From: Chryseobacterium ureilyticum
GTDB taxonomy: Bacteria > Bacteroidota > Bacteroidia > Flavobacteriales > Weeksellaceae
Length of the DNA: 64,000 bases
Reading direction: 5' to 3'
NCBI RefSeq assembly: GCF_900156735.1
Contig: NZ_FTOL01000003.1
Span: 248,001 to 312,000, forward strand
A program made the translations under genes and the position numbers. The notes beneath the pieces are model-generated. The model was not told the origin of the DNA. It worked only from the letters and a program-made list of their open reading frames with translations, and searched no databases. Positions 52,430 to 62,451 of this stretch are shown here, in pieces; positions within the stretch are counted from its first letter, which is position 1; every line of letters begins with the position of its first letter.

Positions 52430-53368
52430 ATGGCCGATCAGTTAAGTTATCTATTTTGTACAAGAACCAGCAGGGACTTGGCAGAGAAAATTGCCCAGAG
52501 TTATGGGAAAGAATTAGGGAAAATCAACTTTCAGGAGTTCAGCGACGGGGAATTTGAGCCTGTTTTGGACGAATCTGTAAGAGGAGGAAGAGTTTTCCTA
52601 ATCGGATCTACGTTCCCACCTGCAGACAATCTTTTAGAGCTTCTTCTAATGATTGATGCAGCGAAAAGAGCTTCTGCAAAGAGCATTACCGTTGTAATTC
52701 CTTACTTCGGACTTGCCAGACAGGACAGAAAAGACAAACCAAGAGCGCCGATCGGTGCTAAGTTAGTTGCAAACCTTCTTACTGCAGCGGGAGCAACAAG
52801 AGTGATGACAATGGATCTTCACGCGGATCAAATTCAAGGATTCTTCGAAATTCCTGTAGATCACCTTTATGCATCTACGATTTTCGTTGATTATATTAAA
52901 TCCTTAAATCTTGACAACCTTACCATTGCTTCTCCGGATATGGGAGGTGCAAAAAGAGCGAAAAACTACGCAGGTCACTTAGGTGCAGAAGTAGTAATTG
53001 CTTATAAGGAAAGAAAGAAAGCAAATGTTGTAGAAGAAATGTTCCTTATTGGGGATGTGACAGGAAAGAACGTAATCCTTATCGATGATATGATTGATAC
53101 TGCAGGGACACTTTGTAAAGCAGCAGACATCTTAATTGAAAAAGGAGCAAAAACAGTAAGAGCAATGGCAACTCACGGAGTGCTTTCAGGAAAGGCTTAC
53201 GAGAATATTGAGAACTCAAAAATCTTGGAAGTTATTGTAACTGACTCAATTCCTGTTAAAAATAATTTGTCAACTAAAATAAAAGTGCTATCTTGCGCCC
53301 CATTATTCGCGGACGTTATGACAATGGTTCATGAGCACAAATCAATTAGTAGTAAATTTGTTATTTAA
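52430..53368 (+). CDS. prs: Ribose-phosphate pyrophosphokinase
   Basis: A 312-aa PRPP synthetase (ribose 5-phosphate + ATP). Motifs: EFSDGEFEP, GGRVFLIGST, PYFGLARQDRKDKPRAPIGAKL, TMDLHADQIQGFF, and the PRPP loop VILIDDMIDTAGTL. Class I, typical length. PRPP made here feeds the apt reaction elsewhere in the window. Followed after 55 bp by rplY, as in many bacteria. Confidence 0.98.
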   Translation: MADQLSYLFCTRTSRDLAEKIAQSYGKELGKINFQEFSDGEFEPVLDESVRGGRVFLIGSTFPPADNLLELLLMIDAAKRASAKSITVVIPYFGLARQDRKDKPRAPIGAKLVANLLTAAGATRVMTMDLHADQIQGFFEIPVDHLYASTIFVDYIKSLNLDNLTIASPDMGGAKRAKNYAGHLGAEVVIAYKERKKANVVEEMFLIGDVTGKNVILIDDMIDTAGTLCKAADILIEKGAKTVRAMATHGVLSGKAYENIENSKILEVIVTDSIPVKNNLSTKIKVLSCAPLFADVMTMVHEHKSISSKFVI

Positions 53369-53423
53369 TTGATTTTAAATAGTTTGCAAATTAAAATTAG
53401 AACAATTTTTTAAATTTTTATAA

Positions 53424-54077
53424 ATGAAATCTATTACAATTCAAGGTACAAAAAGAGAAAGCGTGGGCAAAAAGTCTACAAAAGCTTTACGTGATGCTGA
53501 ATTAGTTCCTTGTGTTGTTTATGGAGGTGAGGCACCTTTAAACTTCTCTGCTGAAGAGAGAGCTTTCAAAGGATTAGTATACACTCCTGAAGCACACACG
53601 GTATCTATTGAAATTGACGGGGAAACTATTCCTGCTGTTCTTCAAGATATTCAGTTCCACCCAATTACGGACAAAATTCTTCACATTGACTTCTATCAAT
53701 TATCTGACGATAAGCCAGTTGTTATGGAAGTTCCAGTAAGAATTACAGGACGTTCTAAAGGTGTTGTTGCTGGTGGTGTTTTACGTCAGTCTTTCAGAAA
53801 ACTAAAAGTAAAAGCTATCCCTGCTAACCTTCCTGACGAAATCGTTGTTGATGTTACTCCATTGAGAATCGGAAACAAACTTTATGTAGGAGGAATCAAA
53901 GCTGAAGGATATTCTTTCATGCACCCAGACAACGCAGTAGTAGTTGCTGTTAAGATGTCTAGAAATGCAATGAAAGGTGGTGCTGCTGCAATGGATGATG
54001 AAGATGAAGAAGAAGCAGAAGAAGTTGCAACTCAATCTCCTGACGTTCCAACAACAGAAGAGAAATCTGCAGAATAA
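53424..54077 (+). CDS. rplY: 50S ribosomal protein L25/general stress protein Ctc
   Basis: A 217-aa L25/CTC-type protein that binds 5S rRNA. The N-terminal L25 domain ([30 protein letters not shown]) is followed by the TL5 beta-domain ([45 protein letters not shown]). The last 35 residues form an acidic tail ([10 protein letters not shown]). Operon with prs. Confidence 0.97.
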   Translation: MKSITIQGTKRESVGKKSTKALRDAELVPCVVYGGEAPLNFSAEERAFKGLVYTPEAHTVSIEIDGETIPAVLQDIQFHPITDKILHIDFYQLSDDKPVVMEVPVRITGRSKGVVAGGVLRQSFRKLKVKAIPANLPDEIVVDVTPLRIGNKLYVGGIKAEGYSFMHPDNAVVVAVKMSRNAMKGGAAAMDDEDEEEAEEVATQSPDVPTTEEKSAE

Positions 54078-54101
54078 GAATTGCTTATTTCAACAAAATA
54101 G

Positions 54102-54131
54102 AACCCGTCATTTTTTGGCGGGTTTTTTTAT
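54102..54131 (+). terminator. rplY terminator
   Basis: AACCCG (54102-54107) pairs with CGGGTT (54119-54124), then T6. Confidence 0.85.
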
Positions 54132-54328
54132 TGAATTGACAATAAAAAATAAAAGGAGTTTAGATAGGTAGAGAAGGTAAATGTAGTAAGGTTTTTATTG
54201 AAACAATATTTTATATTTCTTAGATTGCCCTTCCCTCATCAGCTTTCTTTATTATAAACCATCGAATATTTCTATCAGCTGACAACTATCACCCTTCAAC
54301 TCCATGCTTCCTTTCAAAAAAAAAGCCG

Positions 54329-54336
54329 TAAATTTG
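54329..54336 (+). promoter_or_regulatory. -7 box of sufS
   Basis: TAAATTTG, 42 bp before the ATG; -33 box not clear. Confidence 0.5.
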
Positions 54337-54378
54337 AAGGGTTCTAAATAAGAACGTTTTAATTTAAAAAATAAATAA

Positions 54379-55599
54379 ATGTTTGACATTCAGGAAATAA
54401 GAAGCCAGTTTTCTATATTGGACAGAGAAGTGAACGGTAAACCATTGGTTTATCTGGATAATGCAGCTACATCTCAAAAGCCAAATTCGGTTTTAGAAGT
54501 CTGTCACGCATACTATACGGAGCTTAATGCTAATGTTCACAGAGGAATTCACACATTAAGTCAATTAGCAACAGAAGAAATGGAGCTTTCCAGAAGAAAG
54601 ATCCAGAAGTTCATTAATGCTGAACATGATTTTGAAGTAATCTTTACCAAAGGGACAACAGAAGGGTTGAACCTTATTGCCTATATTTTAACACAAAAAT
54701 TGCAGAAAGACGATGAGATTATCATTTCATATCTTGAGCATCACTCTAATATTGTTCCATGGCAAATGCTTTGTGAAAGAACAGGAGCAAAACTTCGTGT
54801 TATTCCTATTGACGAAAATGGAGTTCTTCAATTAGATTATCTTGACCAGTTTCTAAGCGAAAAAACGAAGGTTGTTTCTGTAAACCAAGTTTCTAATGCA
54901 TTGGGAATTGTAAATCCTATTGAAGAGATTATTGCTAAAACCAGAAAGAATTCAGATGCGTATATTGTAATTGATGGTGCTCAGTCTGCTCCACATTTCA
55001 ATATTGATGTTCAGAAAATGGATTGTGATTTCTTTGTTTTCTCAGGACATAAAATGTATGCTCCGATGGGAACAGGTGTTTTGTACGGAAAACGTGAAAT
55101 TCTTGAAGCCTTACCGCCATTCCATGGAGGGGGAGAGATGATTGCAACATGTTCTTTTGAAGGAACAACATATGCAGGACTTCCATTTAAATATGAAGCG
55201 GGTACTCCGAACGTAGGAGGGAATATTGCTTTAGGTGCAGCCGTTGACTTTATGCAGAAAGTGGGTCATCAGAATATTCAGAATCATGAAAATGCATTAT
55301 TGGAATATGCTCAAAGACAGCTTTTAGAACTTGAAGGAATTAAAATCTACGGTGAAAAAGCTCATAGAACAGGAGTAGTTTCCTTTAATCTTGAAGGAAT
55401 CGGTATTTCTTCCGATGTAGGAATGATCCTGGATAAAATGGGGATTGCAGTGAGAACAGGACACCATTGTACACAACCGATCATGAACTTCTTTAATATT
55501 GCAGGTACGGTAAGAGCGAGTTTTGCTGTTTATAATACTTTTGAAGAGATTGATGCCTTGGTAGAAGGTGTTAAAAAAGCTCAGAGAATGTTAAGCTAG
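54379..55599 (+). CDS. sufS: Cysteine desulfurase SufS
   Basis: A 406-aa PLP enzyme (group II, SufS type) that supplies sulfur from cysteine for Fe-S assembly. YLDNAATSQKP, the PLP Lys225 in FSGHKMYAPMG, His124-region SYLEHHSNIVPWQ and catalytic Cys364 in RTGHHCTQP are present. It is about 31 kb from the sufABCD operon and stands alone with its own promoter; no SufE/SufU partner gene is adjacent. Confidence 0.97.
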   Translation: MFDIQEIRSQFSILDREVNGKPLVYLDNAATSQKPNSVLEVCHAYYTELNANVHRGIHTLSQLATEEMELSRRKIQKFINAEHDFEVIFTKGTTEGLNLIAYILTQKLQKDDEIIISYLEHHSNIVPWQMLCERTGAKLRVIPIDENGVLQLDYLDQFLSEKTKVVSVNQVSNALGIVNPIEEIIAKTRKNSDAYIVIDGAQSAPHFNIDVQKMDCDFFVFSGHKMYAPMGTGVLYGKREILEALPPFHGGGEMIATCSFEGTTYAGLPFKYEAGTPNVGGNIALGAAVDFMQKVGHQNIQNHENALLEYAQRQLLELEGIKIYGEKAHRTGVVSFNLEGIGISSDVGMILDKMGIAVRTGHHCTQPIMNFFNIAGTVRASFAVYNTFEEIDALVEGVKKAQRMLS

Positions 55600-55618
55600 T
55601 TTTAGAGAAAATATATAA

Positions 55619-55656
55619 CAAAGCCCTGTCAGTAATGATAGGGCTTTGTTTTTTTA
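55619..55656. terminator. Bidirectional terminator between sufS and hemE
   Basis: A 12-bp stem (55619-55630 with 55637-55648; CAAAGCCCT...AGGGCTTTG with one G-T pair), loop agtaat, followed by T8 on the plus strand. Confidence 0.85.
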
Positions 55657-55690
55657 TTCTAAACTCTCTTTTTGAAAGTTAAATTTTATT

Positions 55691-56722
55691 TTATAGGTTT
55701 GGTTTCCAGTCCACAACGGCTCTGATGAATGCCTCTGCATTTTCTACAGGTACATTTGGAAGAATACCATGTCCTAGGTTGGCGATATATCTGTCCTTTC
55801 CGAAACGGTTAATCATTTCAGTAACCATTTTCTTGATTGTTTCAGGAGTAGAATGCAGCCTTGCAGGATCAAAGTTTCCTTGAAGAGTCATTGTATGGTT
55901 TGTTAAAGTTCTTGCGAATTCAGGTTTGATTGTCCAGTCAACACCAAGAGCAGACGCTTTAGACATCGTCATGTCTTCTAATGCAAACCAGCATCCTTTT
56001 CCAAATACGACAACATGAGTAAGCGGACTTAATGCTTCAACGATTTGATTGATGTATTGCCAAGAGAATTCCTGGTAATCTGTTGGGGAAAGCATTCCAC
56101 CCCAAGAATCAAAAATCTGAACCGCAGAAACACCTTTTTCTACTTTTCTCTTTAAATAAGCAATAGTCGTATCAGTGATCTTCTGAAGTAATAAATGAGC
56201 AGCTTCAGGTTGTTGGAAACAGAAAGATTTTGCAATATCAAATGCCTTACTTCCTTTTCCTTCTACACAATAGCAAAGAATCGTCCATGGAGATCCAGCA
56301 AAACCGATCAATGGTATTTCATTGTCTAATTTCAGAAGAGTAAGTTCAATAGCATCAAAAACGTATCCTAAAGTATCATTCACATCCGGAGTTTCGATAT
56401 TCTGAACCTGTTCCATTGTTCTGATCGGAGTATCCAACCAAGGACCAACGGATTCTTTCATTTTGAAATCGATTCCCATTGCCTGAGGAACTACCAAAAT
56501 ATCAGAAAACAGAATCGCAGCATCTAAAGGAAATCTGCGGATAGGTTGTAATGTAATTTCAGCAGCAAGTTCAGGTGTCTGACATCTTGTAAAGAAATCA
56601 TATTTGTCTCTTAAAGCAATGAATTCCGGCAGATATCTTCCAGCCTGCCTCATCATCCAGACAGGAGGTCTTTCAACGGTTTCTCCGCGAAGTGCTTTTA
56701 AATATAGGTCGTTTTTTATCAT
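55691..56722 (-). CDS. hemE: Uroporphyrinogen decarboxylase
   Basis: A 343-aa enzyme that decarboxylates uroporphyrinogen III to coproporphyrinogen III. Motifs: [17 protein letters not shown] near the N-terminus, [50 protein letters not shown], and [12 protein letters not shown] with [18 protein letters not shown]. Last gene of hemA-hemC-hemD-hemE. Confidence 0.98.
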   Translation of the reverse strand: MIKNDLYLKALRGETVERPPVWMMRQAGRYLPEFIALRDKYDFFTRCQTPELAAEITLQPIRRFPLDAAILFSDILVVPQAMGIDFKMKESVGPWLDTPIRTMEQVQNIETPDVNDTLGYVFDAIELTLLKLDNEIPLIGFAGSPWTILCYCVEGKGSKAFDIAKSFCFQQPEAAHLLLQKITDTTIAYLKRKVEKGVSAVQIFDSWGGMLSPTDYQEFSWQYINQIVEALSPLTHVVVFGKGCWFALEDMTMSKASALGVDWTIKPEFARTLTNHTMTLQGNFDPARLHSTPETIKKMVTEMINRFGKDRYIANLGHGILPNVPVENAEAFIRAVVDWKPNL

Positions 56723-56766
56723 AATCTATTAAACTAATATTACCGTCATTTCCGGTAACAGATATT

Positions 56767-57450
56767 TTAAAATCTACTTCCAATTTCCTTTTTTATCAAT
56801 CCGAAGATCGATGTCAAGGTGTTTTCTTCAGAAGTGAAAATATTATTATGGGTATATTTTCTCAATTCCCCGGATGTGGTTTCTCCTATAGAAAACAGCT
56901 TCATCTCTTTCAGGGAATTTTGCTTTGCAAAACTACGAACTCCGCTTGGACTAAAAAATACTGCAGCATGATATTTTTCAGGTATTAAAGGATTGATTTC
57001 CTCCGTGTTGTAGATCGTAATTTTTTTATACTTAATATTCTGAAGCGGAAGTTCCTTGTCCAGTACATTGATCGCCAAGTTACCACAAAAGTGAAGAAAC
57101 TGTTCGTGCTGGCAGTTTCCGATAATGAATCTGGAAAGTGTGTCAGCATTTTTCAATACCTTAAATGTTCCAAAGCCGTGTCTTCTCAACGCTTTCTTTG
57201 TCTTTTCACCCACGCAGTAAATCTTGTTGTAATTTTTTGCCGTGAAATTTTCATTAGGCTTGAATCTGTTTTTAAAAAACGAAGCCACGCCATTCACGCT
57301 GGTGAAAATCAGAGAGTAGTTTTTAAGATCAAAAGGGCTAATCATGATAGGTTTGGTCTTAATTACCTCAACACAGTCAACCAAGATATCCTCTCCTAAT
57401 TCTTTGGATATAATTGACGGGTCTATATTTTTGGTAAATAAGATTTTCAT
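56767..57450 (-). CDS. hemD: Uroporphyrinogen-III synthase
   Basis: A 227-aa enzyme that closes hydroxymethylbilane to uroporphyrinogen III. HemD proteins are poorly conserved; the two-domain Rossmann-like pattern is recognisable in LIFTSVNGVASFF, NKIYCVGEKTKKALRRHGF and HAAVFFSPSGVRSF, LFSIGETTSGELRKY. Position between hemC and hemE supports the call. Confidence 0.9.
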   Translation of the reverse strand: MKILFTKNIDPSIISKELGEDILVDCVEVIKTKPIMISPFDLKNYSLIFTSVNGVASFFKNRFKPNENFTAKNYNKIYCVGEKTKKALRRHGFGTFKVLKNADTLSRFIIGNCQHEQFLHFCGNLAINVLDKELPLQNIKYKKITIYNTEEINPLIPEKYHAAVFFSPSGVRSFAKQNSLKEMKLFSIGETTSGELRKYTHNNIFTSEENTLTSIFGLIKKEIGSRF

Positions 57451-57510
57451 GACTGTTGGGTTAGAAAATGAAAAGAAATAAAAAAAGAATTGATAAATAT
57501 AAGGTAACCC

Positions 57511-58419
57511 TTAGATTTGGCTTTTGATTTCTGCCATTAATTCTTTTCCACCATTTTCAAGAACAACTTTCGCAAACTTCTCTCCAAAATTTTCCGATGG
57601 ATCATATTCGAAGTTCTCATCGATAGCAATGCAGTTTTTACCATCTAAAGAACAAAGCGATGCTGTAAAACGAATCTGATCTTCAATAATTTCAGCAAAA
57701 GCTCCGATAGGTGCTGTACATCCTCCTTCTAATGTGCTTAAGAAGTTTCTTTCGATCTCTACACAGATCTGAGTAGGTGCGTGGTTGATTTGTTTCAGTA
57801 TTTCATTGATCTCTGGCTTATCAGAATGTCCTGCAACGGCAATTACGCCTTGTGATGGTGCAGATATCATTACCGGAAGCATTTCATAATCAATTTCCAT
57901 TTTCATTCTTTTGATTCCTGCCAAAGATAATATGGTAGCATCAAAATCTCCATCTTCAAGTTTTTGAAGGCGAGTCTGAATATTTCCACGGATGTCTGAA
58001 AATTCGGTAGTAGGGAAGTGTCTTAGCCAGAAAGCTCTTCTTCTCAAACTACTTGTAGCAAGTTTAAGTTCGTGAAGTTCTTTATTTTTAGCTGATTCTT
58101 TTCTGATCAGGATATCTTGAGGGTAATCTCTTTCCAGATAAGCAATCATCTCAATATTATGAGGTAATTGAGTAGGAACATCCTTTAAAGAATGAACGGC
58201 AATATCTATTTCATCATTCAATAAGGCTACATCAAGGTCTCTTGTGAAAACCCCTGTGATACCCAGTGAATATAATGGTTGATTAAGGTTCTTATCGCCA
58301 GAAGAAACGATAGGAACGATTTCCGTTAAATAATTATTGTTCTGAAGATGTCTCGCGACTTCTCTAGCCTGCCAAAGTGCAAGTGCGGAATTTCTTGTTC
58401 CGATTCTAATGCTTTTCAT
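57511..58419 (-). CDS. hemC: Hydroxymethylbilane synthase (porphobilinogen deaminase)
   Basis: A 302-aa enzyme that polymerises four porphobilinogens. RIGTRNSALALWQAREVA, IDIAVHSLKDVPTQLP, LRRRAFWLRHFP, DIRGNIQTRLQKL and APSQGVIAVAG are typical; the dipyrromethane Cys is in LEGGCTAPIGA. The frame runs back to 58443, but the ATG at 58419 begins the standard N-terminus. It overlaps the hemA stop by 14 bp. Confidence 0.97.
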   Translation of the reverse strand: MKSIRIGTRNSALALWQAREVARHLQNNNYLTEIVPIVSSGDKNLNQPLYSLGITGVFTRDLDVALLNDEIDIAVHSLKDVPTQLPHNIEMIAYLERDYPQDILIRKESAKNKELHELKLATSSLRRRAFWLRHFPTTEFSDIRGNIQTRLQKLEDGDFDATILSLAGIKRMKMEIDYEMLPVMISAPSQGVIAVAGHSDKPEINEILKQINHAPTQICVEIERNFLSTLEGGCTAPIGAFAEIIEDQIRFTASLCSLDGKNCIAIDENFEYDPSENFGEKFAKVVLENGGKELMAEIKSQI

Positions 58420-59680
58420 TGAATTCGTTGTTTGGTTGTTCAACTAATATTTCGTGCATTAATTTACTAATTTCTTCAGCTTTTAAAGGATTGTCTATGA
58501 TATATTTTGCAAAACGGTTGGTGATTTTCTGAATCATTTTGTCTGAAAGTTCCATATCCGTGATACCTATATACTTGTTTTTCTTATAAAAGTTATGCAT
58601 TTCATTGCGTTCCATGTTCTTTAAAACCGCTTTGAAATGATGAATATTTGGTGCTAGTTTTCTTTTTTTCTCCCATTCAATGAAGTCTTTCATCAGTTCC
58701 TTGATAATTTTTTCAGCTTTTGGAATTTCTCTTTCTCTTTGCTGAATTGTTTCCTGGATCTGTTTTGAAAGCTCATCCACATCAATGAGCGTTACATTTT
58801 CATTTTCCGTCACATTCTTTTCAACGTTATGTGGAATAGAAAGATCAATCACTAATGTTTCCTTTCCGTTAGGGAAATGAGACCGATTGATAATAGGGTG
58901 TTTTGCTCCCGTTGCAACGATAAGAATGTCTGTATTTTTTAATTCCTTGTCAAAATCAGAATAATCAACGTGAGGAATATTATATTTCTCGGAAATCTTT
59001 TCTGCTTTCTCCTGAGTTCTGTTCGCAATTTTAATTTTTGGCTGATAAACATGTTTTACCAGATTATCGACAGTATTCTGCCCGATTTCACCAACGCCTA
59101 AAAGAAGAATGTTTTTTTCAGTAATTCTCTTCTGGCTGTTTAAAATATAATGAACTGCTGCATAAGAAACAGATGCCGCTCCATTAGAAATTCCGGTTTC
59201 ATTCTTGATCCTTTTTGAAATCTGAATCGCGGCATTAATCGCTCTTTCCAGATAAGGATTAGAATTCTGTCTTTCCTTTTTGAAACGGTTGTATGCTTTT
59301 TTGATCTGCCCGATAATTTCAAAATCTCCAATGATTTGACTCTCAAGTCCGGCTGCTACTCTGAAAAGGTGAATCAAAGCCTCTTCTTTGGTAAGGATAT
59401 TGGCAAACTGAAGAAAATCCGTAAGGTTTACTCCGATAGTTTTGCAATATTCTTCAGCCACTAAAAGATAATTGGAAGATGTTGTATAGATTTCGGTCCT
59501 GTTACATGTGGAAACCACAAATGCATCTCCCAGATCTTCGTTATGAACCCTGGAGACAAAGTTTTTGATGTTTTCATCAAAGAATGCAAATTTTCCTCTC
59601 GTTTCTACATCAGCCTTTTCGTAGCTGATAGAAAGCACGGCAAAATTCGATGTTTGATGGATGTTGGAATACTGTAACAT
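58406..59680 (-). CDS. hemA: Glutamyl-tRNA reductase
   Basis: A 424-aa C5-pathway enzyme that reduces Glu-tRNA to glutamate-1-semialdehyde. The catalytic Cys is in VVSTCNRTEIY; the NADPH Rossmann motif is LLGVGEIGQNTV; SQIIGDFEIIGQIKKAY is conserved. A TTG at 59692 opens the frame, but it lies inside the -7 box (TAAATTTG, 59690-59697), so the ATG at 59680 (MLQYSNIHQ) is the real start. First gene of the haem operon. Confidence 0.97.
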   Translation of the reverse strand: MLQYSNIHQTSNFAVLSISYEKADVETRGKFAFFDENIKNFVSRVHNEDLGDAFVVSTCNRTEIYTTSSNYLLVAEEYCKTIGVNLTDFLQFANILTKEEALIHLFRVAAGLESQIIGDFEIIGQIKKAYNRFKKERQNSNPYLERAINAAIQISKRIKNETGISNGAASVSYAAVHYILNSQKRITEKNILLLGVGEIGQNTVDNLVKHVYQPKIKIANRTQEKAEKISEKYNIPHVDYSDFDKELKNTDILIVATGAKHPIINRSHFPNGKETLVIDLSIPHNVEKNVTENENVTLIDVDELSKQIQETIQQREREIPKAEKIIKELMKDFIEWEKKRKLAPNIHHFKAVLKNMERNEMHNFYKKNKYIGITDMELSDKMIQKITNRFAKYIIDNPLKAEEISKLMHEILVEQPNNEFNEKH

Positions 59681-59689
59681 AAGCAGTCG

Positions 59690-59697
59690 CAAATTTA
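59690..59697 (-). promoter_or_regulatory. -7 box of the haem operon
   Basis: Minus-strand TAAATTTG ending 10 bp from the hemA ATG; it rules out the TTG start at 59692. -33 not clear. Confidence 0.55.
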
Positions 59698-60043
59698 CGA
59701 TTTTTTTAATTAATCACCCTCTGAAAGTGTATATGATAATTATCGTAAAAAACTATATTGTGAAAAGTAAATTTTGTCAAAATGAAAAGCTCAAAAGTAA
59801 AGCTGGCAAAGGTCTTTTTCTAAATCTGTGTATTGAGCTGTTTGTTTTCTTTGTTTTTCTTCATGTTTTCATGGTCAAAATCCTTCGTTAATTTTGGTTG
59901 AAATCAAACTCTGTAATTGTCTAAACAGAAAGTTAATAAAGAATTATAAATTTTAATAAAATTTTAACCAAATTATGTTGTGTGGAAATTTCTTTCGTAG
60001 TCTTAAATTTATATCTTTGTAAACTTAAAATCAGAAGAAAAAT
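59693..60043. other. 351-bp divergent spacer between hemA and mreB
   Basis: AT-rich. Holds the hemA -7 box and the mreB -7 box. No credible gene: a plus-strand frame of 76 codons here overlaps the hemA start and promoter and looks non-coding. No stable hairpin seen. Confidence 0.5.
60012..60019 (+). promoter_or_regulatory. -7 box of the mre operon
   Basis: TATCTTTG, 25 bp before the mreB ATG; -33 not clear. Confidence 0.6.
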
Positions 60044-61069
60044 ATGAGTTTATTTGATATGTTTACGCAAGAAATTGCGATAGACCTGGGAACAGCTAAT
60101 ACCCTTATCATCCATAATAATAAAATTGTTATAGATCAACCTTCGATTGTTGCAATCGAACGTTCGTCGGGTAAACCTATTGCTGTGGGTGAACAGGCTA
60201 AACATATGCAAGGTAAAACTCATGAGGATATCAAGACAATCCGCCCTTTGAAAGATGGGGTAATTGCAGATTTCCACGCTTCTGAACATATGATTAAGGA
60301 ATTTATCAAAAAAATTCCTGGAATTAAAGGTAAATTCATACAGCCTGCATTAAGAATTGTAATCTGTATCCCTTCTGGTATTACTGAAGTTGAAAAAAGA
60401 GCGGTAAGAGACTCCGCTCAGAAAGTAAACGCAAAAGAAGTAAGATTGATCTACGAACCAATGGCAGCCGCTATAGGAGTTGGAATCGATGTACAGAAGC
60501 CTGAAGGAAATATGATCATCGATATAGGTGGTGGTACTACAGAGATTGCTGTTGTTGCTTTAGGAGGTATTGTATGTGACAAATCTGTGAAAATCGCAGG
60601 TGATGTATTTACAAATGATATTGCTTATTACTTAAGAACTCACCATAATCTTTACATTGGAGAAAGAACTGCCGAAAGAATCAAAATTGAAGTAGGTTCA
60701 GCTGTAGAAGATCTTGATGTAGATATTGAAGATATCCCGGTACAAGGTAGAGACCTTATCACTGGTAAGCCTAAAGAAATTATGGTTGGATACAAAGAGA
60801 TTGCACGTGCATTAGACAAATCTATTATCAGAATTGAAGATGCTGTAATGGAAACACTTTCTCTTACTCCACCGGAATTGGCAGCTGATATTTATAAAAC
60901 AGGTATTTATCTAGCAGGAGGAGGTGCGTTACTAAGAGGTCTTGCGGACAGAATTCACAAAAAGACAGGTCTTCCTGTATTTGTAGCTGAAGACCCGCTA
61001 AGAGCTGTAGTTCGCGGAACTGGTATTGCACTTAAGAATATGGATAAATTCAATTTCTTAATTAAATAA
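60044..61069 (+). CDS. mreB: Rod shape-determining protein MreB
   Basis: A 341-aa bacterial actin. The phosphate-1 motif IAIDLGTANTLI, PSIVAIE, IIDIGGGTTEIAV (phosphate 2) and YLAGGGALLRGLADRI (adenosine) are complete. It forms membrane-bound filaments that guide wall synthesis with MreC, MreD and PBP2. First of the mre operon. Confidence 0.98.
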   Translation: MSLFDMFTQEIAIDLGTANTLIIHNNKIVIDQPSIVAIERSSGKPIAVGEQAKHMQGKTHEDIKTIRPLKDGVIADFHASEHMIKEFIKKIPGIKGKFIQPALRIVICIPSGITEVEKRAVRDSAQKVNAKEVRLIYEPMAAAIGVGIDVQKPEGNMIIDIGGGTTEIAVVALGGIVCDKSVKIAGDVFTNDIAYYLRTHHNLYIGERTAERIKIEVGSAVEDLDVDIEDIPVQGRDLITGKPKEIMVGYKEIARALDKSIIRIEDAVMETLSLTPPELAADIYKTGIYLAGGGALLRGLADRIHKKTGLPVFVAEDPLRAVVRGTGIALKNMDKFNFLIK

Positions 61070-61097
61070 TTTTAACTTTTTACGACTATATATCTGA

Positions 61098-61952
61098 ATG
61101 GGATTTTTGCTGAGATTATTTTCGAAGAACACACTCTTTGTCTTCTTTATATTCCTGCAAATTATTGCTCTGGTTCTGATATTCTCTAGAAACGCCATGC
61201 AGAAATCCTGGATTGCCGGGCAAACTGCTGCATTTAATTCGTGGGTTTCAGGATATATTGATGAAGGAGTGTCTTATCTGAAGCTAAAACAGATCAACGA
61301 AGATCTTGTAGTTCAGAATAAAGCCCTTATGACTGAACTCTACGGAAAAGATGGGGCCAAAAATCCAGTTTTCAAAAGAGTTCACGATACTATCGGAGGT
61401 GGTCAGATCTATACTTTTGTTGATGGAGAAATTGTTTTCAACAGTATCAACAGAAGAAATAATTATTTTACAATTAACCGTGGTCGCAGAGATGGTGTTT
61501 TCCCACAAATGGGGGTAATGGCACCAAGAGGGATTGCGGGGATCGTTATTAATTCTACTGACAGCTATGCGTTGGTTCAATCTGTATTAAGTGTAAACAA
61601 GATCAGAATTAATGCAGCACTGAAAAACTCAGGATATTTTGGTACTTTAACCTGGAATGGAGATAATTCAAGGGTAATGCACCTCGCTGATATTCCTAAA
61701 TATGTTGCTTTGAAAGTAGGTGATACCGTTGTTACAGACGGGAAATCTGCGATCTTCCCGAAGGGAGTGGCAATAGGAACCATTGCAGGATATTCGGTAG
61801 ATAATAAAACCGGCTTTTGGGATATTTCCGTAGAGCTGAGTGAAAAGATGGGAGCGTTGAATAAAGTGTATGTAGTAAAGAATCTTAAGAAAGCAGAAGT
61901 GCAGAAGATTCAGGATACTATGCAAGCTGTAATAAAAAAAGAAAATGATTAG
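61098..61952 (+). CDS. mreC: Rod shape-determining protein MreC
   Basis: A 284-aa protein: short cytosolic start, one membrane segment (about 9-30), a coiled-coil region (about 55-80: SYLKLKQINEDLVVQNKALMTEL) and the periplasmic beta-domain (NYFTINRGRRDGVFPQMGVMAPRGIAGIV, VGDTVVTDGKSAIFPKGVAIGTI). It links MreB with PBP2. It overlaps mreD by 8 bp. Confidence 0.95.
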   Translation: MGFLLRLFSKNTLFVFFIFLQIIALVLIFSRNAMQKSWIAGQTAAFNSWVSGYIDEGVSYLKLKQINEDLVVQNKALMTELYGKDGAKNPVFKRVHDTIGGGQIYTFVDGEIVFNSINRRNNYFTINRGRRDGVFPQMGVMAPRGIAGIVINSTDSYALVQSVLSVNKIRINAALKNSGYFGTLTWNGDNSRVMHLADIPKYVALKVGDTVVTDGKSAIFPKGVAIGTIAGYSVDNKTGFWDISVELSEKMGALNKVYVVKNLKKAEVQKIQDTMQAVIKKEND

Positions 61953-62451
61953 CAGGACTTTATTTACCGACATATTGATTATGATTTTTCTTGTGGCATT
62001 ACAGGTTTTTGTATTGAACAGGATTACTCTTTTCGGGAAATATACTCCGGTATTATATCCTGTGTTCGTCATGTTTTATCCTTTCTTTAGAAATAAATTC
62101 CAATTTCTTGCTTTAAGCTTTTTAATGGGGTTGGCTATTGATGGATTCCTTTACTCATGGGGAATCAATGCTTTTGCAACAACCTTAATTGCTTACTTTA
62201 GAACCTTAATATTCAGGACGTCTACAGATACGTCTACAGACTTTTTCTCTTTTCAGTCCCTTCAATGGGCGCAGTTTTTGCTGTTTTTATTTTCAAGTAT
62301 TTTCCTGCATCAGCTTTTAGTACAGTATATTGAGTTCTTTAAGTTTAGCAGGTTTTTTGAAATATTATTTAATGTGTTGGTGACAAGTGTAATTTCATTT
62401 ATATTTATAGTTATTTACGCATTAATATTTAAAATCAAACAAAAAGTTTGA
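61945..62451 (+). CDS. mreD: Rod shape-determining protein MreD
   Basis: A 168-aa membrane protein with five to six hydrophobic segments; VFVLNRITLFGKYTPVLYPVFVMFYPF and LSFLMGLAIDGFLYSWGINAFATTLIAYFR are typical MreD. It overlaps mreC by 8 bp and its TGA overlaps the pbp2 TTG start by 4 bp (TTGA). Confidence 0.93.
   Translation: MISRTLFTDILIMIFLVALQVFVLNRITLFGKYTPVLYPVFVMFYPFFRNKFQFLALSFLMGLAIDGFLYSWGINAFATTLIAYFRTLIFRTSTDTSTDFFSFQSLQWAQFLLFLFSSIFLHQLLVQYIEFFKFSRFFEILFNVLVTSVISFIFIVIYALIFKIKQKV

Larger units (their letters stand above)
54078..54378. other. 301-bp spacer between rplY and sufS
   Basis: Holds the rplY terminator and the sufS -7 box. The middle, 54135-54320, has no credible open frame or hairpin; I see nothing else in it. 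Confidence 0.5.

Noticed and set aside
59661..59891. Plus-strand 76-codon frame between hemA and mreB
   Set aside because: Begins inside hemA and its promoter; no domain, no promoter, composition typical of AT-rich spacer.
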